From positions 1,054,001 to 1,118,000 of the forward strand of contig NZ_JAICCF010000001.1 of the NCBI RefSeq assembly GCF_019492185.1: a DNA stretch of 64,000 bases. Reading direction: 5' to 3'. The stretch comes from Chitinophaga rhizophila. Lineage in GTDB: Bacteria > Bacteroidota > Bacteroidia > Chitinophagales > Chitinophagaceae. Below the pieces are notes generated by a model. That model was not told the DNA's origin. It did not search any database and saw only the letters and a list, made by a program, of their open reading frames with translations. The translations under genes and the position numbers were made by a program. Below, one piece after another: positions 56,857 through 64,000 of this stretch (positions within the stretch are counted from its first letter, which is position 1; each line of letters begins with the position of its first letter).

Positions 56857-57146
56857 ACGTCATTTTTGCTTGTCTTAAGCATATCAATAACCTCAAGAGC
56901 AAAGTTGTCCTCCTCTGATGGGTGCGCTATGCGGCTTAAAAGATGGTTTCTCCAGTCTTCTATGGCCCCCTCTTTCGTACATGAGCATCCAAAAACGCCC
57001 TCTTGTGGATCAGGACCAAGAATTACACAATAGGCGTCTCCGTCTAAATAGACAGCCGGACGAAGTTCCTTCACCTCTTTGGGAAGTGGCTCGTTCTCGT
57101 AGTCCATGGGAACGAGTTCCAAACCCGCCATATTCATTTGTTCCAT
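56850..57146 (-). CDS. Small unknown protein overlapping ligD
   Basis: A 98-residue acidic protein. Features are a PAVYLDGDAYCVILGPDPQE stretch and GVFGCSCTKEGAIEDWRNHL. It has no signal peptide. Its last 7 bases overlap the start of the second ligD on the same strand, so the two are translationally coupled. I do not recognise a family. Placement suggests a partner in the end-joining unit, but no domain supports this. Confidence 0.68.
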   Translation of the reverse strand: MEQMNMAGLELVPMDYENEPLPKEVKELRPAVYLDGDAYCVILGPDPQEGVFGCSCTKEGAIEDWRNHLLSRIAHPSEEDNFALEVIDMLKTSKNDVW

Positions 57147-57243
57147 AACTAGTCATTTAACTTGTTACTTCAATAAGTATTCCACGGCAGTTCTGCAACG
57201 AGCTGATCATAAGGTTAGCCAGGGTGAACAGTAGAAGAAAACA

Positions 57244-57536
57244 TTAGTTTATGGATTCCGACTCATCGTTAAAGTATACGCGGTTACCGGTATATTTTTC
57301 TGCCAGGGCAAGCGTTTCCCGCATCACATGCCCATCTTCAATAGTGCTGATAAAGTACAGAATTTCACCCCTACCCTTTCCGTAGTCAATTCTACCTCAA
57401 CATCCGGTATGTCAGTATTTTTAGTTATCAGGATTTTATCACCTGAAAGTAAGATCGCAAGCTCCTTCACATCGGAAAGGCATTCGGCACGAAATCGGTA
57501 TTTGGCCATGTTTATTTGGTTACGAACAATTTGCAT
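57244..57536 (-). pseudogene. Small unknown gene with a frame break
   Basis: The first frame encodes MAKYRFRAECLSDVKELAIL, ILITKNTDIPDVEVEL and then turns nonsensical before a stop. From about 57392 another frame reads DYGKGRGEILYFISTIEDGH then VMRETLALAEKYTGNRVYF to a stop at 57246-57244. Together they would make a protein of about 88-97 residues. A single missing base in the TT run near 57389-57391 would join them. Start at 57536 or 57509. Family unknown. It precedes the ligD unit on the same strand. Confidence 0.6.
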
Positions 57537-57630
57537 CGCCTGGATACAAACATGAGAAACCTGTTACCCACTTAAATAACAAAATTACCTTTTTGTTCCG
57601 CCATTTCTAAATGATTACAGTTTGTTGTCT

Positions 57631-57708
57631 GGCTGGGGCATGCCCTCCGGGCCGCGCTTTCCGCTTGTATCTCCCGAAACGGGAGGATACCGCTTCAATC
57701 GCTCATGC
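57631..57708 (+). repeat. GC-rich structured intergenic element, copy B
   Basis: It matches the block order of 15708-15784: TGCCCTCCGGGCCGCGC, TTTCCGCTT, then CAATCGCTCA and TGC. Internally GCCC/GGGC and CTCCC/GGGAG (around GAAA) form short hairpins. It lies at the left edge of the ardC/PRTRC block, and I have met similar sequence in other Bacteroidota intergenic regions, but cannot name it. Confidence 0.6.
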
Positions 57709-57975
57709 ATTAGCGGAGATCGGATATACATATGCATTTAACCATCCGAAATGCACTTTTAACTCCTAAGCGGCACTAGTACGAAGGTCTACGATTGTTG
57801 CTACCAGCACTTTAAATCAACTAAATCTGCCACTCCCACAAAAGGAATGGGAGACAATAAATAAGAAGATGAGACTATGGTTATTGCGGTTGAGCTTCAG
57901 GCTACTAATTAGTTCAAATTGACTTTGATGTTGGCAACATTAACGGCTCCAACTCTCTTATGCAAAGATACTTGC

Positions 57976-58120
57976 ATTCTGAGGTTAGCCTCAACGGACC
58001 GCAAGCTATTTTCAAAGAAAATCTCCACACTCCATAGCGCTACGCGCAGTATGGTGCCCTGCGGGCGGCATATGGATGTAGTATTTTCTTTGAAAATTCC
58101 GTTGCTGCTAACCTCAGAAT
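57976..58120. promoter_or_regulatory. Nested inverted repeat upstream of ardC
   Basis: ATTCTGAGGTTAGC (57976-57989) pairs with GCTAACCTCAGAAT (58107-58120), CAACGGA with TCCGTTG, and ATTTTCAAAGAAAAT (58008-58022) with ATTTTCTTTGAAAAT (58083-58097); a 9-base insert interrupts the left arm. Inside, TCCATA/TATGGA and GC-rich palindromes add a further stem. It is 86 bases before the anti-restriction gene. Single-stranded DNA promoters of conjugative plasmids have this kind of fold and position. Confidence 0.75.
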
Positions 58121-58206
58121 AAGTGCTGGTCGCATAACAGTGTATGAAGCGCGCGATATAGAGCAGAGCGCGAAAAGACATTGTTAAACGACTAAAAAAA
58201 AGCACG

Positions 58207-59166
58207 ATGAAACAGTCTATTAAACAGCGTGAACCGCAGAGCGAACAGAAAACCGTTTATCAGCAGATTACAGATCAGGTAATCGCCCAGCTTGAAAAAG
58301 GCGTCATTCTCTGGAAAAAGCCGTGGGCAGCGGATGAAATGCCTCATAACGTCAGCAGCAGGCATTATTACAAAGGATGGAATGCTTTCTATCTGAATAT
58401 GATTTGTTTGCTGAAAGAATTTGAATATCCCCATTTTCTCACCTTTAAACAGGCCGAAGCTATGGACGGCAATATCCGTAAAGGGGAACACGGTTTTAAA
58501 GTAATCTACTTTGAAATGAAACAACAGCACGATAAGGCAACAATGGTCACGGATAAAAAAACAGGTGAAACCAAATTACATATACCTACTATTCCCATTT
58601 TAAAACAATTCACTGTCTTTAACATTGCGCAGACTGAAGGTATTGAATTTGAAAAACCGGAAAGCCATGTACGCACGTCAGTAGAAAAGATTGAAACCTG
58701 CGAAAAAATCATTGCAGGCATGAAAAACCCGCCACCAATCAAATACAGAGGTAACCAAGCCTGCTATATTCCGTCTCTCGACGTGGTTCATATGCCACAG
58801 CAAAAGAAATTCTACACAGACGAAAGCTATTACAGTACGCTTTTTCATGAGCTGGTACACTCCACAGGACACGCCAGCAGGTTAAACCGCGAAGAAGTAA
58901 CCAACCCAAACACATTTGGTTCTCAGCCATACAGTAAAGAAGAATTAGTGGCGGAATTGGGCAACGCCTATCTGTCAGGAGTTACGGGCATACTTCCGAA
59001 CACACTAGAAAATTCAGCCGCATATATTGAAGGATGGCTTAACAGGCTGCGCCATAATGACAAATTCTTCCTTCAGGCTTGCAGTCAGGCGCAGCAGGCT
59101 GCTGATTATATCATTGGCGAAACATTAGAGCCATTGCCGGTACAAACAGACATCGTGGCCGCCTAA
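58207..59166 (+). CDS. ardC: ArdC-type anti-restriction protein
   Basis: A 319-residue protein. The N-terminal ArdC/DUF1738 domain (about 15-130) has YQQITDQVIAQLEKGVILWK and the KPW motif, and binds single-stranded DNA. The C-terminal metallopeptidase part has FHELVHSTGHASRLNRE (HExxH at about 215) and EELVAELGNAYLSGVTGI supplying the third ligand. ArdC proteins shield entering plasmid DNA from restriction. It is first in a same-strand run that leads to the PRTRC genes, and a nested inverted repeat stands 86 bases upstream. Confidence 0.9.
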   Translation: MKQSIKQREPQSEQKTVYQQITDQVIAQLEKGVILWKKPWAADEMPHNVSSRHYYKGWNAFYLNMICLLKEFEYPHFLTFKQAEAMDGNIRKGEHGFKVIYFEMKQQHDKATMVTDKKTGETKLHIPTIPILKQFTVFNIAQTEGIEFEKPESHVRTSVEKIETCEKIIAGMKNPPPIKYRGNQACYIPSLDVVHMPQQKKFYTDESYYSTLFHELVHSTGHASRLNREEVTNPNTFGSQPYSKEELVAELGNAYLSGVTGILPNTLENSAAYIEGWLNRLRHNDKFFLQACSQAQQAADYIIGETLEPLPVQTDIVAA

Positions 59167-59183
59167 AAAGCTCACTTATCAAT

Positions 59184-59206
59184 GGCCGTACTTCCTAAGT
59201 ACGGCC
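59184..59206 (+). terminator. Perfect hairpin after ardC
   Basis: GGCCGTACTT pairs with AAGTACGGCC across a 3-base loop. It stands 17 bases after the ardC stop without a T-run, so it may reduce read-through or protect the ardC mRNA end. Confidence 0.6.
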
Positions 59207-59234
59207 CATCTCCCCCACTTAAAATGTTACCGAA

Positions 59235-60011
59235 ATGACAAAGAAAATACCATACGAACAAATTGAAAAAGCACTTTCCGCCAGTGACGTAACGGCCTGT
59301 GAAAAGTTGTATAGTAATTATTTCTCTTGGTTCACTTTAGTTGCAGATTTACATGAGGCGGCATGCCAATATAAAAACAAAATAGATGCATTAAAACCAG
59401 CGTCTTTTACTATCCAATACTACTATGCTGAATCGGCCATCAGTGGTTCGGAAGGAAAATTAAGGATTGGCAAAGAGGAGTTAAACAAGTCTTTTTCCGA
59501 AGCAGTTATTCTTCATTTTACAAACACCTATCATTTTGATGTAAAGGAATATCCTAAGTCCGCAATTTCAGATGAATTAATAGATAGTTGCCGACCGATG
59601 GTTGAACATATCATCCATGAACTAGGTGATAACTTTTTAGCAGTTGGAAAAGATCAGGTATACAGGAAATTTAGAAATAATTTTTGGCGCATCCGTACTC
59701 AGCCAGTTTTAAAAGGCAACTTGGTAAAACTACCAACCTATGGAACCAGCGTTGCCCGGCTTTCAACCCTTTTACATGCTTTATCCCTTTACATAACTGG
59801 TTCCGTAGTGCTGACGGATGAATGCAAAGAACTGAAAGAGGAATGGAAAATACGCGTTGACACTGGTCATTGCTATACATTGGATCAATTGATGACAATT
59901 AAATTTTATGCCAACTCAAGAGTCGATTTAAACTTTCAAACACCGGAAAGAGCGTGGGAATTTTTTGATTGCTTCGACCTTGAAAATCCACCAGCAGCGT
60001 ACATCAGTTAA
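59235..60011 (+). CDS. Unknown mobile-element protein, paralogue 1
   Basis: A 258-residue soluble protein with a paralogue of equal length at 60631-61407. The C-terminal half of both shares RLxTLxxAxSL, TxExxxxK, a YxNxRxDLxF stretch and AxxFxxxFDLxNP. Here it reads SRVDLNFQTPERAWEFFDCF. A central part contains EHIIHELGDNFLAVGK and RKFRNNFWRIRT, a basic and aromatic patch. The fold is unknown, possibly helical with a small beta part. It lies in the ardC-PRTRC unit. Confidence 0.7.
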   Translation: MTKKIPYEQIEKALSASDVTACEKLYSNYFSWFTLVADLHEAACQYKNKIDALKPASFTIQYYYAESAISGSEGKLRIGKEELNKSFSEAVILHFTNTYHFDVKEYPKSAISDELIDSCRPMVEHIIHELGDNFLAVGKDQVYRKFRNNFWRIRTQPVLKGNLVKLPTYGTSVARLSTLLHALSLYITGSVVLTDECKELKEEWKIRVDTGHCYTLDQLMTIKFYANSRVDLNFQTPERAWEFFDCFDLENPPAAYIS

Positions 60012-60041
60012 CCACTATTCCAATCCAAAAAAAAAACAATC

Positions 60042-60284
60042 ATGTTTCCAGAAATCTATATAAGCAAAGAAGCAGCACTTCCCAGCAACAGCCAATGGGA
60101 AAACCGCTTTCACATCAAAAGTGCATCATCCAACAGGCTATACACCATTGCACAACACATCAAAGGCCGCTATTGGGGGTGCGATTGTCCCGGCTGGAAA
60201 AGACACCGGAAATGTAAGCACCTCTCAGAAATTGGCTTGCCTTCCTTGTTGGTACCACATGAAGTAAACATCATAACCAGATAA
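60042..60284 (+). CDS. Small SWIM zinc-finger protein
   Basis: An 80-residue protein built around a SWIM-type zinc motif: WGCDCPGWKRHRKCKHLSEI with C47, C49, C58 and H60 as ligands. SWIM domains bind DNA or proteins. N-terminal residues (SNRLYTIAQHIKGRYW) form the expected strands. Free-standing SWIM proteins of this size are common on mobile elements of Bacteroidota. It sits between the two 258-residue paralogues, 4 bases ahead of the J-domain gene. Confidence 0.82.
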   Translation: MFPEIYISKEAALPSNSQWENRFHIKSASSNRLYTIAQHIKGRYWGCDCPGWKRHRKCKHLSEIGLPSLLVPHEVNIITR

Positions 60285-60288
60285 GATT

Positions 60289-60600
60289 ATGAAGAAGAAA
60301 AAAGGATTTACAGAAGGTTACAAAACCTATGACACGTCAGGTGGTTATGGCAGTGCGGAGGATTGGCGACAAGCACTAAAGGATAGGTTACAACAGGAAG
60401 CTGATATTCAAAATGAAGATTTTGAAATATTGGAGGTGCCTGTTAATGTTTCAGAAAAAGATCTGAAATCAGCCTACAGGAAATTGTTACAAAAATGGCA
60501 TCCGGATAAAAACCCCGATGATCCAGAAAACGCAAAGATCATGACGCAATGCATCATTGAAGCCTACGAACGTATAAAAGCAATCAGGCGTTTTAAATAA
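60289..60600 (+). CDS. Small J-domain protein
   Basis: A 103-residue protein whose C-terminal part (about 44-103) is a J domain: LEVPVNVSEKDLKSAYRKLL then KWHPDKNPDDPENAKIM with the HPD motif at 71-73, which activates the ATPase of DnaK. The basic N-terminus (KKKKGFTEG) may bind a partner. It lacks the glycine-rich and zinc domains of DnaJ. As a mobile-element gene it may recruit host DnaK for plasmid replication or protein remodelling, like phage and plasmid J proteins. Confidence 0.85.
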   Translation: MKKKKGFTEGYKTYDTSGGYGSAEDWRQALKDRLQQEADIQNEDFEILEVPVNVSEKDLKSAYRKLLQKWHPDKNPDDPENAKIMTQCIIEAYERIKAIRRFK

Positions 60601-60630
60601 TCACCCAATTAACATTTAAACTATTACTGT

Positions 60631-61407
60631 ATGACAATAGAAAAAATGAATTGCACAATAAAACATTTTGAAAGCCTCATTACGACTCAGGATGTAGAGT
60701 TTTGCAGACAGGCAAATGGTTCCTACGCCTCATTACGGTTCCTGATGGAGGATGCCGTCAATAACTTCAAATACAATCAAGACGAAACGCATAGGTATCT
60801 GAAGTTTGACACTACAGGCTTAATCACGCAAATGATTTTTGAAGTAGATAAAACCATGTCTCACCTAGAAAGCGACATTACCAAATTGACTACAAAGTTT
60901 ATCCGGCATATAGAAAGCTACTTTGAAAAGACTTACAATATTCAATTCCAGCCGCACAGGATAACCGGCAAAGACCCATTGACCATTGATAGTTATTGTT
61001 ATGTTCTTCAAAATATCATCCAGCAGCTAGGTAGTGACTTAAATGTAGTCAGTAAAACTCGAACGATTGGTCAGTTCAGACGCTTGTTTATGTTTCAGCG
61101 TTGTAAACCGCACTTAACTAATAATAAAATCGTTATGCCTGATCTGCAAAAACAGGATTCAAGACTTGAAACGCTATGTTATGCCATTAGCTTGTTTTTG
61201 TACGGCAATACCAGAATGACCAGAGAATTGGAAGCATTTAAACAGCAATTGACTGGAAACTATTGTTTTGAAGCAAAGCAAATAACAGAGGTTGTCAGCA
61301 TTAAGGGGTACAAGAACGGACGCGCTGATCTCCAATTCACTACTGCGGAACTAGCTGCCGGATTTTACCAGTTTTATGATCTGGCCAATCCACTGGTCGA
61401 AAGATAA
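60631..61407 (+). CDS. Unknown mobile-element protein, paralogue 2
   Basis: A 258-residue protein sharing length and C-terminal pattern with 59235-60011: RLETLCYAISLFLYGNTRMT, IKGYKNGRADLQFTTAELAA and FYQFYDLANP. The N-terminal half differs more. It has no signal or membrane part. The pair embraces the SWIM and J-domain genes, which suggests a block that was duplicated then interrupted, or selection to keep two partners. Function unknown. Confidence 0.7.
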   Translation: MTIEKMNCTIKHFESLITTQDVEFCRQANGSYASLRFLMEDAVNNFKYNQDETHRYLKFDTTGLITQMIFEVDKTMSHLESDITKLTTKFIRHIESYFEKTYNIQFQPHRITGKDPLTIDSYCYVLQNIIQQLGSDLNVVSKTRTIGQFRRLFMFQRCKPHLTNNKIVMPDLQKQDSRLETLCYAISLFLYGNTRMTRELEAFKQQLTGNYCFEAKQITEVVSIKGYKNGRADLQFTTAELAAGFYQFYDLANPLVER

Positions 61408-61409
61408 TT

Positions 61410-61447
61410 GTCAGTTAGCCAGGTGGCAAGCCACTTGGCTAACTGAC
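61410..61447 (+). repeat. Long near-perfect hairpin after paralogue 2
   Basis: GTCAGTTAGCCAGGTGGC pairs with GCCACTTGGCTAACTGAC with one G-T wobble and only AA between. The 18-base stem starts two bases after the stop codon. There is no T-run. It may be an mRNA-stabilising or processing site, or a replication or transfer site. Confidence 0.7.
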
Positions 61448-61466
61448 ACCATCAAAATATACTATC

Positions 61467-61904
61467 ATGAATATTATTCAACAGTACCACGCTGAACACA
61501 GGCAGGCATATGCAGAAATACTTGAGCAACGAAGCCGGTATCTGGCAACGGTACCTGAGTATCAAAATGCCAAGAAATATGCAACAGCCGATTTGTACGA
61601 AAAAGATTGCTTTGCCTACTTGGCTATCAGGGAGAATATGGCCGGTATTGAAAATGAAATTGATGATAAGCTGGACAGGCTCCGCGCACTGATGTTACTC
61701 AGCGTAACTGCGGATTCGTTACTGACCGAGTTTAGATCATTTTTAGACTTAAATAGCGCCGATCTGCCTAACCTGCAATACCAATATAACGCTTATACAT
61801 TAAGCTACGGGCACGCTGACGAGCGGTTATACAAACGACTTGTTCATACAGCACTACAAATCCGGTTTGATAAGACAAGAATTTTAAACCTCCAACAGCT
61901 ATGA
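61467..61904 (+). CDS. Unknown helical protein of the PRTRC block
   Basis: A 145-residue protein, predicted mostly helical (YHAEHRQAYAEILEQRSRYL, FAYLAIRENMAGIENEIDDK). No signal, membrane or known motif. Its stop overlaps the next gene by 4 bases (ATGA), so the two are coupled. It appears specific to this kind of element. No function assigned. Confidence 0.65.
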   Translation: MNIIQQYHAEHRQAYAEILEQRSRYLATVPEYQNAKKYATADLYEKDCFAYLAIRENMAGIENEIDDKLDRLRALMLLSVTADSLLTEFRSFLDLNSADLPNLQYQYNAYTLSYGHADERLYKRLVHTALQIRFDKTRILNLQQL

Positions 61905-62215
61905 AATATACACAGGCCGTATATGTACAACACCATTTTTATGATTATATGCCGATTGACCGTTATGCCAGCTATAAGAAGGTACATCTGGATTTTGTGA
62001 TCCAAGAAATTGCCGCCAGAAATATAGACGTTATCGCCGTAGGCACTGAAGCCACCTTAATGGTCAATTTTGCCCGATACAAAGATTTTAGATTTCAATG
62101 GTGGAAACGAGGTGCAGCAGGAACAGCCTTACTACTGGTTAAGCAATCGTTAGGCATAGCAAACGAAAGCATTTCCGTCATTTGGCAGGATATGCCATTC
62201 AACAACAATTTGTAA
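61901..62215 (+). CDS. Unknown small protein coupled to the upstream gene
   Basis: A 104-residue protein starting in the last codon of the preceding gene (ATGA overlap). It shows an alternating pattern (FVIQEIAARNIDVIAVGTEA) suggestive of a small alpha/beta fold, and a basic WWKRG segment. It ends 19 bases before the PRTRC E gene. Family not recognised. Confidence 0.62.
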   Translation: MKYTQAVYVQHHFYDYMPIDRYASYKKVHLDFVIQEIAARNIDVIAVGTEATLMVNFARYKDFRFQWWKRGAAGTALLLVKQSLGIANESISVIWQDMPFNNNL

Positions 62216-62234
62216 CCAATTAAACAATTAGAAT

Positions 62235-62933
62235 ATGCAAACAAACTTTTTTTCATTGATGGCCCGGTTAAGTGCTACAGGTAATATCATTATTACTATC
62301 AATCTTGACAATCCGGAAAAATTAAAAGTATTGGTCTTCCACGGAGACGATGAAGCGGGAAGTAATAAGCAACAGGCAATTGAACCACTGATATTTTCAG
62401 CTTCGCCCGCTGACTTAGATGATCTATTCTTTTCTGACATTGAAGCGCCAGTCACAGCAACGGAGTCCCTACGTCTACTTAATAAGGAATCACATCTTAA
62501 AAGTGTGGAAGCTGCGAAAGCGAAGATTGCGAACAATTCTGTCAGTAAAACATCCATTGCAAAAGCGGAAGTTAAAAAAGAGGAATCTCATGCCGAGAAA
62601 AAGTTTAATCAGGCCATGACCCAGATTCAAGAACTCAAAGGGAAAGAACGGTTCCGGGAAGCTCTTGGAAAGTTGCCGCAACTTTTAAAGGACCATCCTG
62701 ACAAAGAAGAATCGCTTAAATCCACCAAAACGGACCTGATGGAATTAATGGAGGAACAGGAATTTAACGCTACCATGCAGGAAGTGGAAGAATTGGAGTT
62801 AAAGGGACTTTTCAGTGATGCTGTCCGTAAACTGCCGTCCCTTTTGGATTATCCTAGCAAAGAGCAAATCATTAGGAATACCCACGCCGCCCTGATGGCA
62901 AAATTGAACGAAAACACATTATTCGCAGCTTAA
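62235..62933 (+). CDS. PRTRC system protein E
   Basis: A 232-residue protein. The N-terminal 75 residues (FFSLMARLSATGNIIITINL, LIFSASPADLDDLFFSDIEA) match the PRTRC E pattern. The rest is a lysine- and glutamate-rich helical region with repeated KFREALGKLP-like units (FREALGKLPQLL, FSDAVRKLPSLL), each about 60 residues. PRTRC is a conserved cassette of ParB-related and ThiF-related genes on plasmids and islands whose role is not known. The gene directly precedes PRTRC C. Confidence 0.8.
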   Translation: MQTNFFSLMARLSATGNIIITINLDNPEKLKVLVFHGDDEAGSNKQQAIEPLIFSASPADLDDLFFSDIEAPVTATESLRLLNKESHLKSVEAAKAKIANNSVSKTSIAKAEVKKEESHAEKKFNQAMTQIQELKGKERFREALGKLPQLLKDHPDKEESLKSTKTDLMELMEEQEFNATMQEVEELELKGLFSDAVRKLPSLLDYPSKEQIIRNTHAALMAKLNENTLFAA

Positions 62934-62943
62934 ATCACAGTAT

Positions 62944-63165
62944 ATGCAGTTAGCAACAGTATTAGAAAGAGAATTTACCGTGACTGTTAATGGTAAGCCA
63001 GTCACTTTAAAAGACCCGGACAACTCATGGACACCAAAGCAAGTACGCTCATTTTATGGCGCTGCGACCTATCCACAGGTTTTAAATGCCAACATTGAGG
63101 GGCCGGTAATAGAAAACGATAAACGGGTGTACAAGTTTGTTACAACATTGGGAACAAAAGGATAA
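62944..63165 (+). CDS. PRTRC system protein C
   Basis: A 73-residue protein. LATVLEREFTVTVNGKPVTL, then DPDNSWTPKQVRSFYGAATY and VLNANIEGPVIENDKRVYKF correspond to the short PRTRC C family. Start 10 bases after protein E. The order E-C agrees with known PRTRC cassettes, and the next genes should be further PRTRC members. Role unknown. Confidence 0.85.
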   Translation: MQLATVLEREFTVTVNGKPVTLKDPDNSWTPKQVRSFYGAATYPQVLNANIEGPVIENDKRVYKFVTTLGTKG

Positions 63166-63227
63166 GCTATGGAAAACAACACAGATAATACAATCCGGAT
63201 TATTCACATTAATTGTTATTCAGACTT

Positions 63228-64000
63228 ATGGACACTACACAACCAAGTAATAAACGCCATAGTGCCGTTAACGCAAAAAAAGGACGCAGAAGAAGTCAGG
63301 AGCGACAAGCAATGCGCCGCCCTGCTGCCAATGTTAGAAATGATTTTCTGAAAAACAAGATTTGGCCTATCTCAACATCCTTTTCTAGCGTATTTCAAAA
63401 CAAGGATAAGGTAGAGAAAGAGTTCTTTAACTCTTTCTCTTACATCTGTCAGCTTTACAATCTAAAATTGAAAGACGTAAGCCAATACCCGTATCCCTAT
63501 AATATGTCGCTATCATTCAAACACCTGCAAAGCCGGCTTGCTGAAATGAATATAGGTTTACAGGTAGTACTTGAAAACTGCATGGTGTGTTTGGCCACCT
63601 ACAAAGAAGTGGAGCAGTCGGACAAGCAACGATTCTTTCCATTTGCGCCTATTCTAAAGTATATGAAAGAACCGGGTCGCAAACATGCTTCTGAATTGTT
63701 ACTATCGGTATGTACATACCTGCGCCACATCGTCGAAGTACCGGTATTTGGCACCGGAGAGCATACATCTGTTGATGCAGCTATTGATTTTATTGAAGAA
63801 GACATGAATAATGGTTGCTATGATGATCTGGACGGAGGAATGACTTACTATCAGGAACTTGAAAATTACCTGCAAAGTGCATATTATCATCTTCGGGTAA
63901 TGGAAAAGAAATTAAACCGAAGTATCCATTTACGCGATTTTGAAATGCGATTAAACCGGCTAAGACCGAGAGACAAAGAAGAAAAGCTGCTTTATCAGCT
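63228..64000 (+). CDS. Partial gene, next in the PRTRC cassette (possibly protein F)
   Basis: An open frame runs from ATG 63228 to the window end without a stop (257 codons seen). Start: MDTTQPSNKRHSAVNAKKGR, a basic tail, then NDFLKNKIWPISTSFSSVF, LFFPF-like hydrophobic parts, CTYLRHIVEVPVFGTGEHTS and a charged C-terminal helix (MEKKLNRSIHLRDFEMRLNR). An in-frame TTG at 63213 is a possible alternative start. Gene order in Bacteroidota PRTRC cassettes suggests protein F, but I cannot confirm it by motif. A 60-codon frame at 63169-63351 overlaps its start in another frame. Confidence 0.6.
   Translation, partial: MDTTQPSNKRHSAVNAKKGRRRSQERQAMRRPAANVRNDFLKNKIWPISTSFSSVFQNKDKVEKEFFNSFSYICQLYNLKLKDVSQYPYPYNMSLSFKHLQSRLAEMNIGLQVVLENCMVCLATYKEVEQSDKQRFFPFAPILKYMKEPGRKHASELLLSVCTYLRHIVEVPVFGTGEHTSVDAAIDFIEEDMNNGCYDDLDGGMTYYQELENYLQSAYYHLRVMEKKLNRSIHLRDFEMRLNRLRPRDKEEKLLYQ

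Larger units (their letters stand above)
57537..58206. other. Element boundary region: structured repeat and nested inverted repeat
   Basis: 670 bases without a credible gene. It contains a GC-rich repeat at 57631-57708 and a long nested inverted repeat at 57976-58120, both described separately, and a further 80 bases to the ardC start. The region appears to be the left edge of the ardC/PRTRC module. No integrase, tRNA or attachment core was recognised. Confidence 0.55.

Noticed and set aside
57537..58206. tRNA gene or attachment site at the left edge of the ardC block
   Set aside because: No cloverleaf or CCA-type end could be folded by eye and no repeat of an attachment core was found within the window.
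63169..63351. Sixty-codon frame tightly behind PRTRC C
   Set aside because: Most of it overlaps the longer open frame from 63228 in another register. It could be a short coupled leader, but nothing in its sequence supports a protein.
1..64000. CRISPR arrays and intact insertion sequences
   Set aside because: No regularly spaced repeats and no transposase motif such as a DDE signature were seen on either strand.

Overview
The window looks like a chromosomal stretch from a Bacteroidota bacterium, most plausibly of the Chitinophagaceae. The basis is three SusC/SusD-type TonB systems or remnants, paired ECF sigma and FecR anti-sigma genes, RHS-type proteins of the Bacteroidota kind (DUF6443, DUF5977), LigD end-joining proteins, the DinB-DnaE mutagenesis pair and A-rich start regions with little Shine-Dalgarno signal. 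No rRNA, tRNA, CRISPR array or intact transposase was recognised.

Layout. 1-935: start of a LigD gene with broken frame. 1225-15543 (minus strand): a polymorphic-toxin locus. In transcription order it has a coiled-coil plus beta-barrel envelope protein, a fibre-like protein, an SpvB/RHS-like giant, an RHS toxin protein with a variable C-terminal nuclease-like domain, two tandem paralogous putative immunity genes, an HNH endonuclease and a small orphan. 16131-31466: an AT-richer stretch with three small secreted paralogous peptides, then a divergent utilisation locus (S9 peptidase, GH2 glycosidase, SusD, SusC against sigma and FecR) and an orphan SusD flanked by direct repeats. 32103-33090: a sigma factor with a small membrane protein. 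33643-38958: an RND efflux operon whose permease is fused to a TolC-like outer-membrane protein. 39122-44545: an unknown gene, then dinB and dnaE2. 44551-54127: sigma, FecR, SusC, SusD, a TlpA-like thiol protein, two cysteine-bearing secreted peptides and a MauE/DoxX-like membrane protein. 54539-57536: a DUF3606 gene and a second LigD with an in-frame TGA. 57631-64000: the edge of a mobile or integrated element, with a structured repeat, a large nested inverted repeat, ardC, a run of unknown genes and the start of a PRTRC cassette that leaves the window.

How the parts work together. The two sigma/FecR/STN-SusC sets are cell-surface signalling import systems that respond to their own substrate. 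One is coupled to a glycosidase and a peptidase, the other to redox proteins. Each lies next to a family of tiny secreted peptides, a recurring arrangement whose role I do not know. The right-hand block looks like a conjugative or plasmid-type module, with anti-restriction first and PRTRC genes after.

Frame damage is concentrated in end-joining genes: LigD 1 (two frame breaks), LigD 2 (TGA in the polymerase domain) and a small neighbour at 57244-57536 (one frame break). This could be real decay or residual single-base sequence error.
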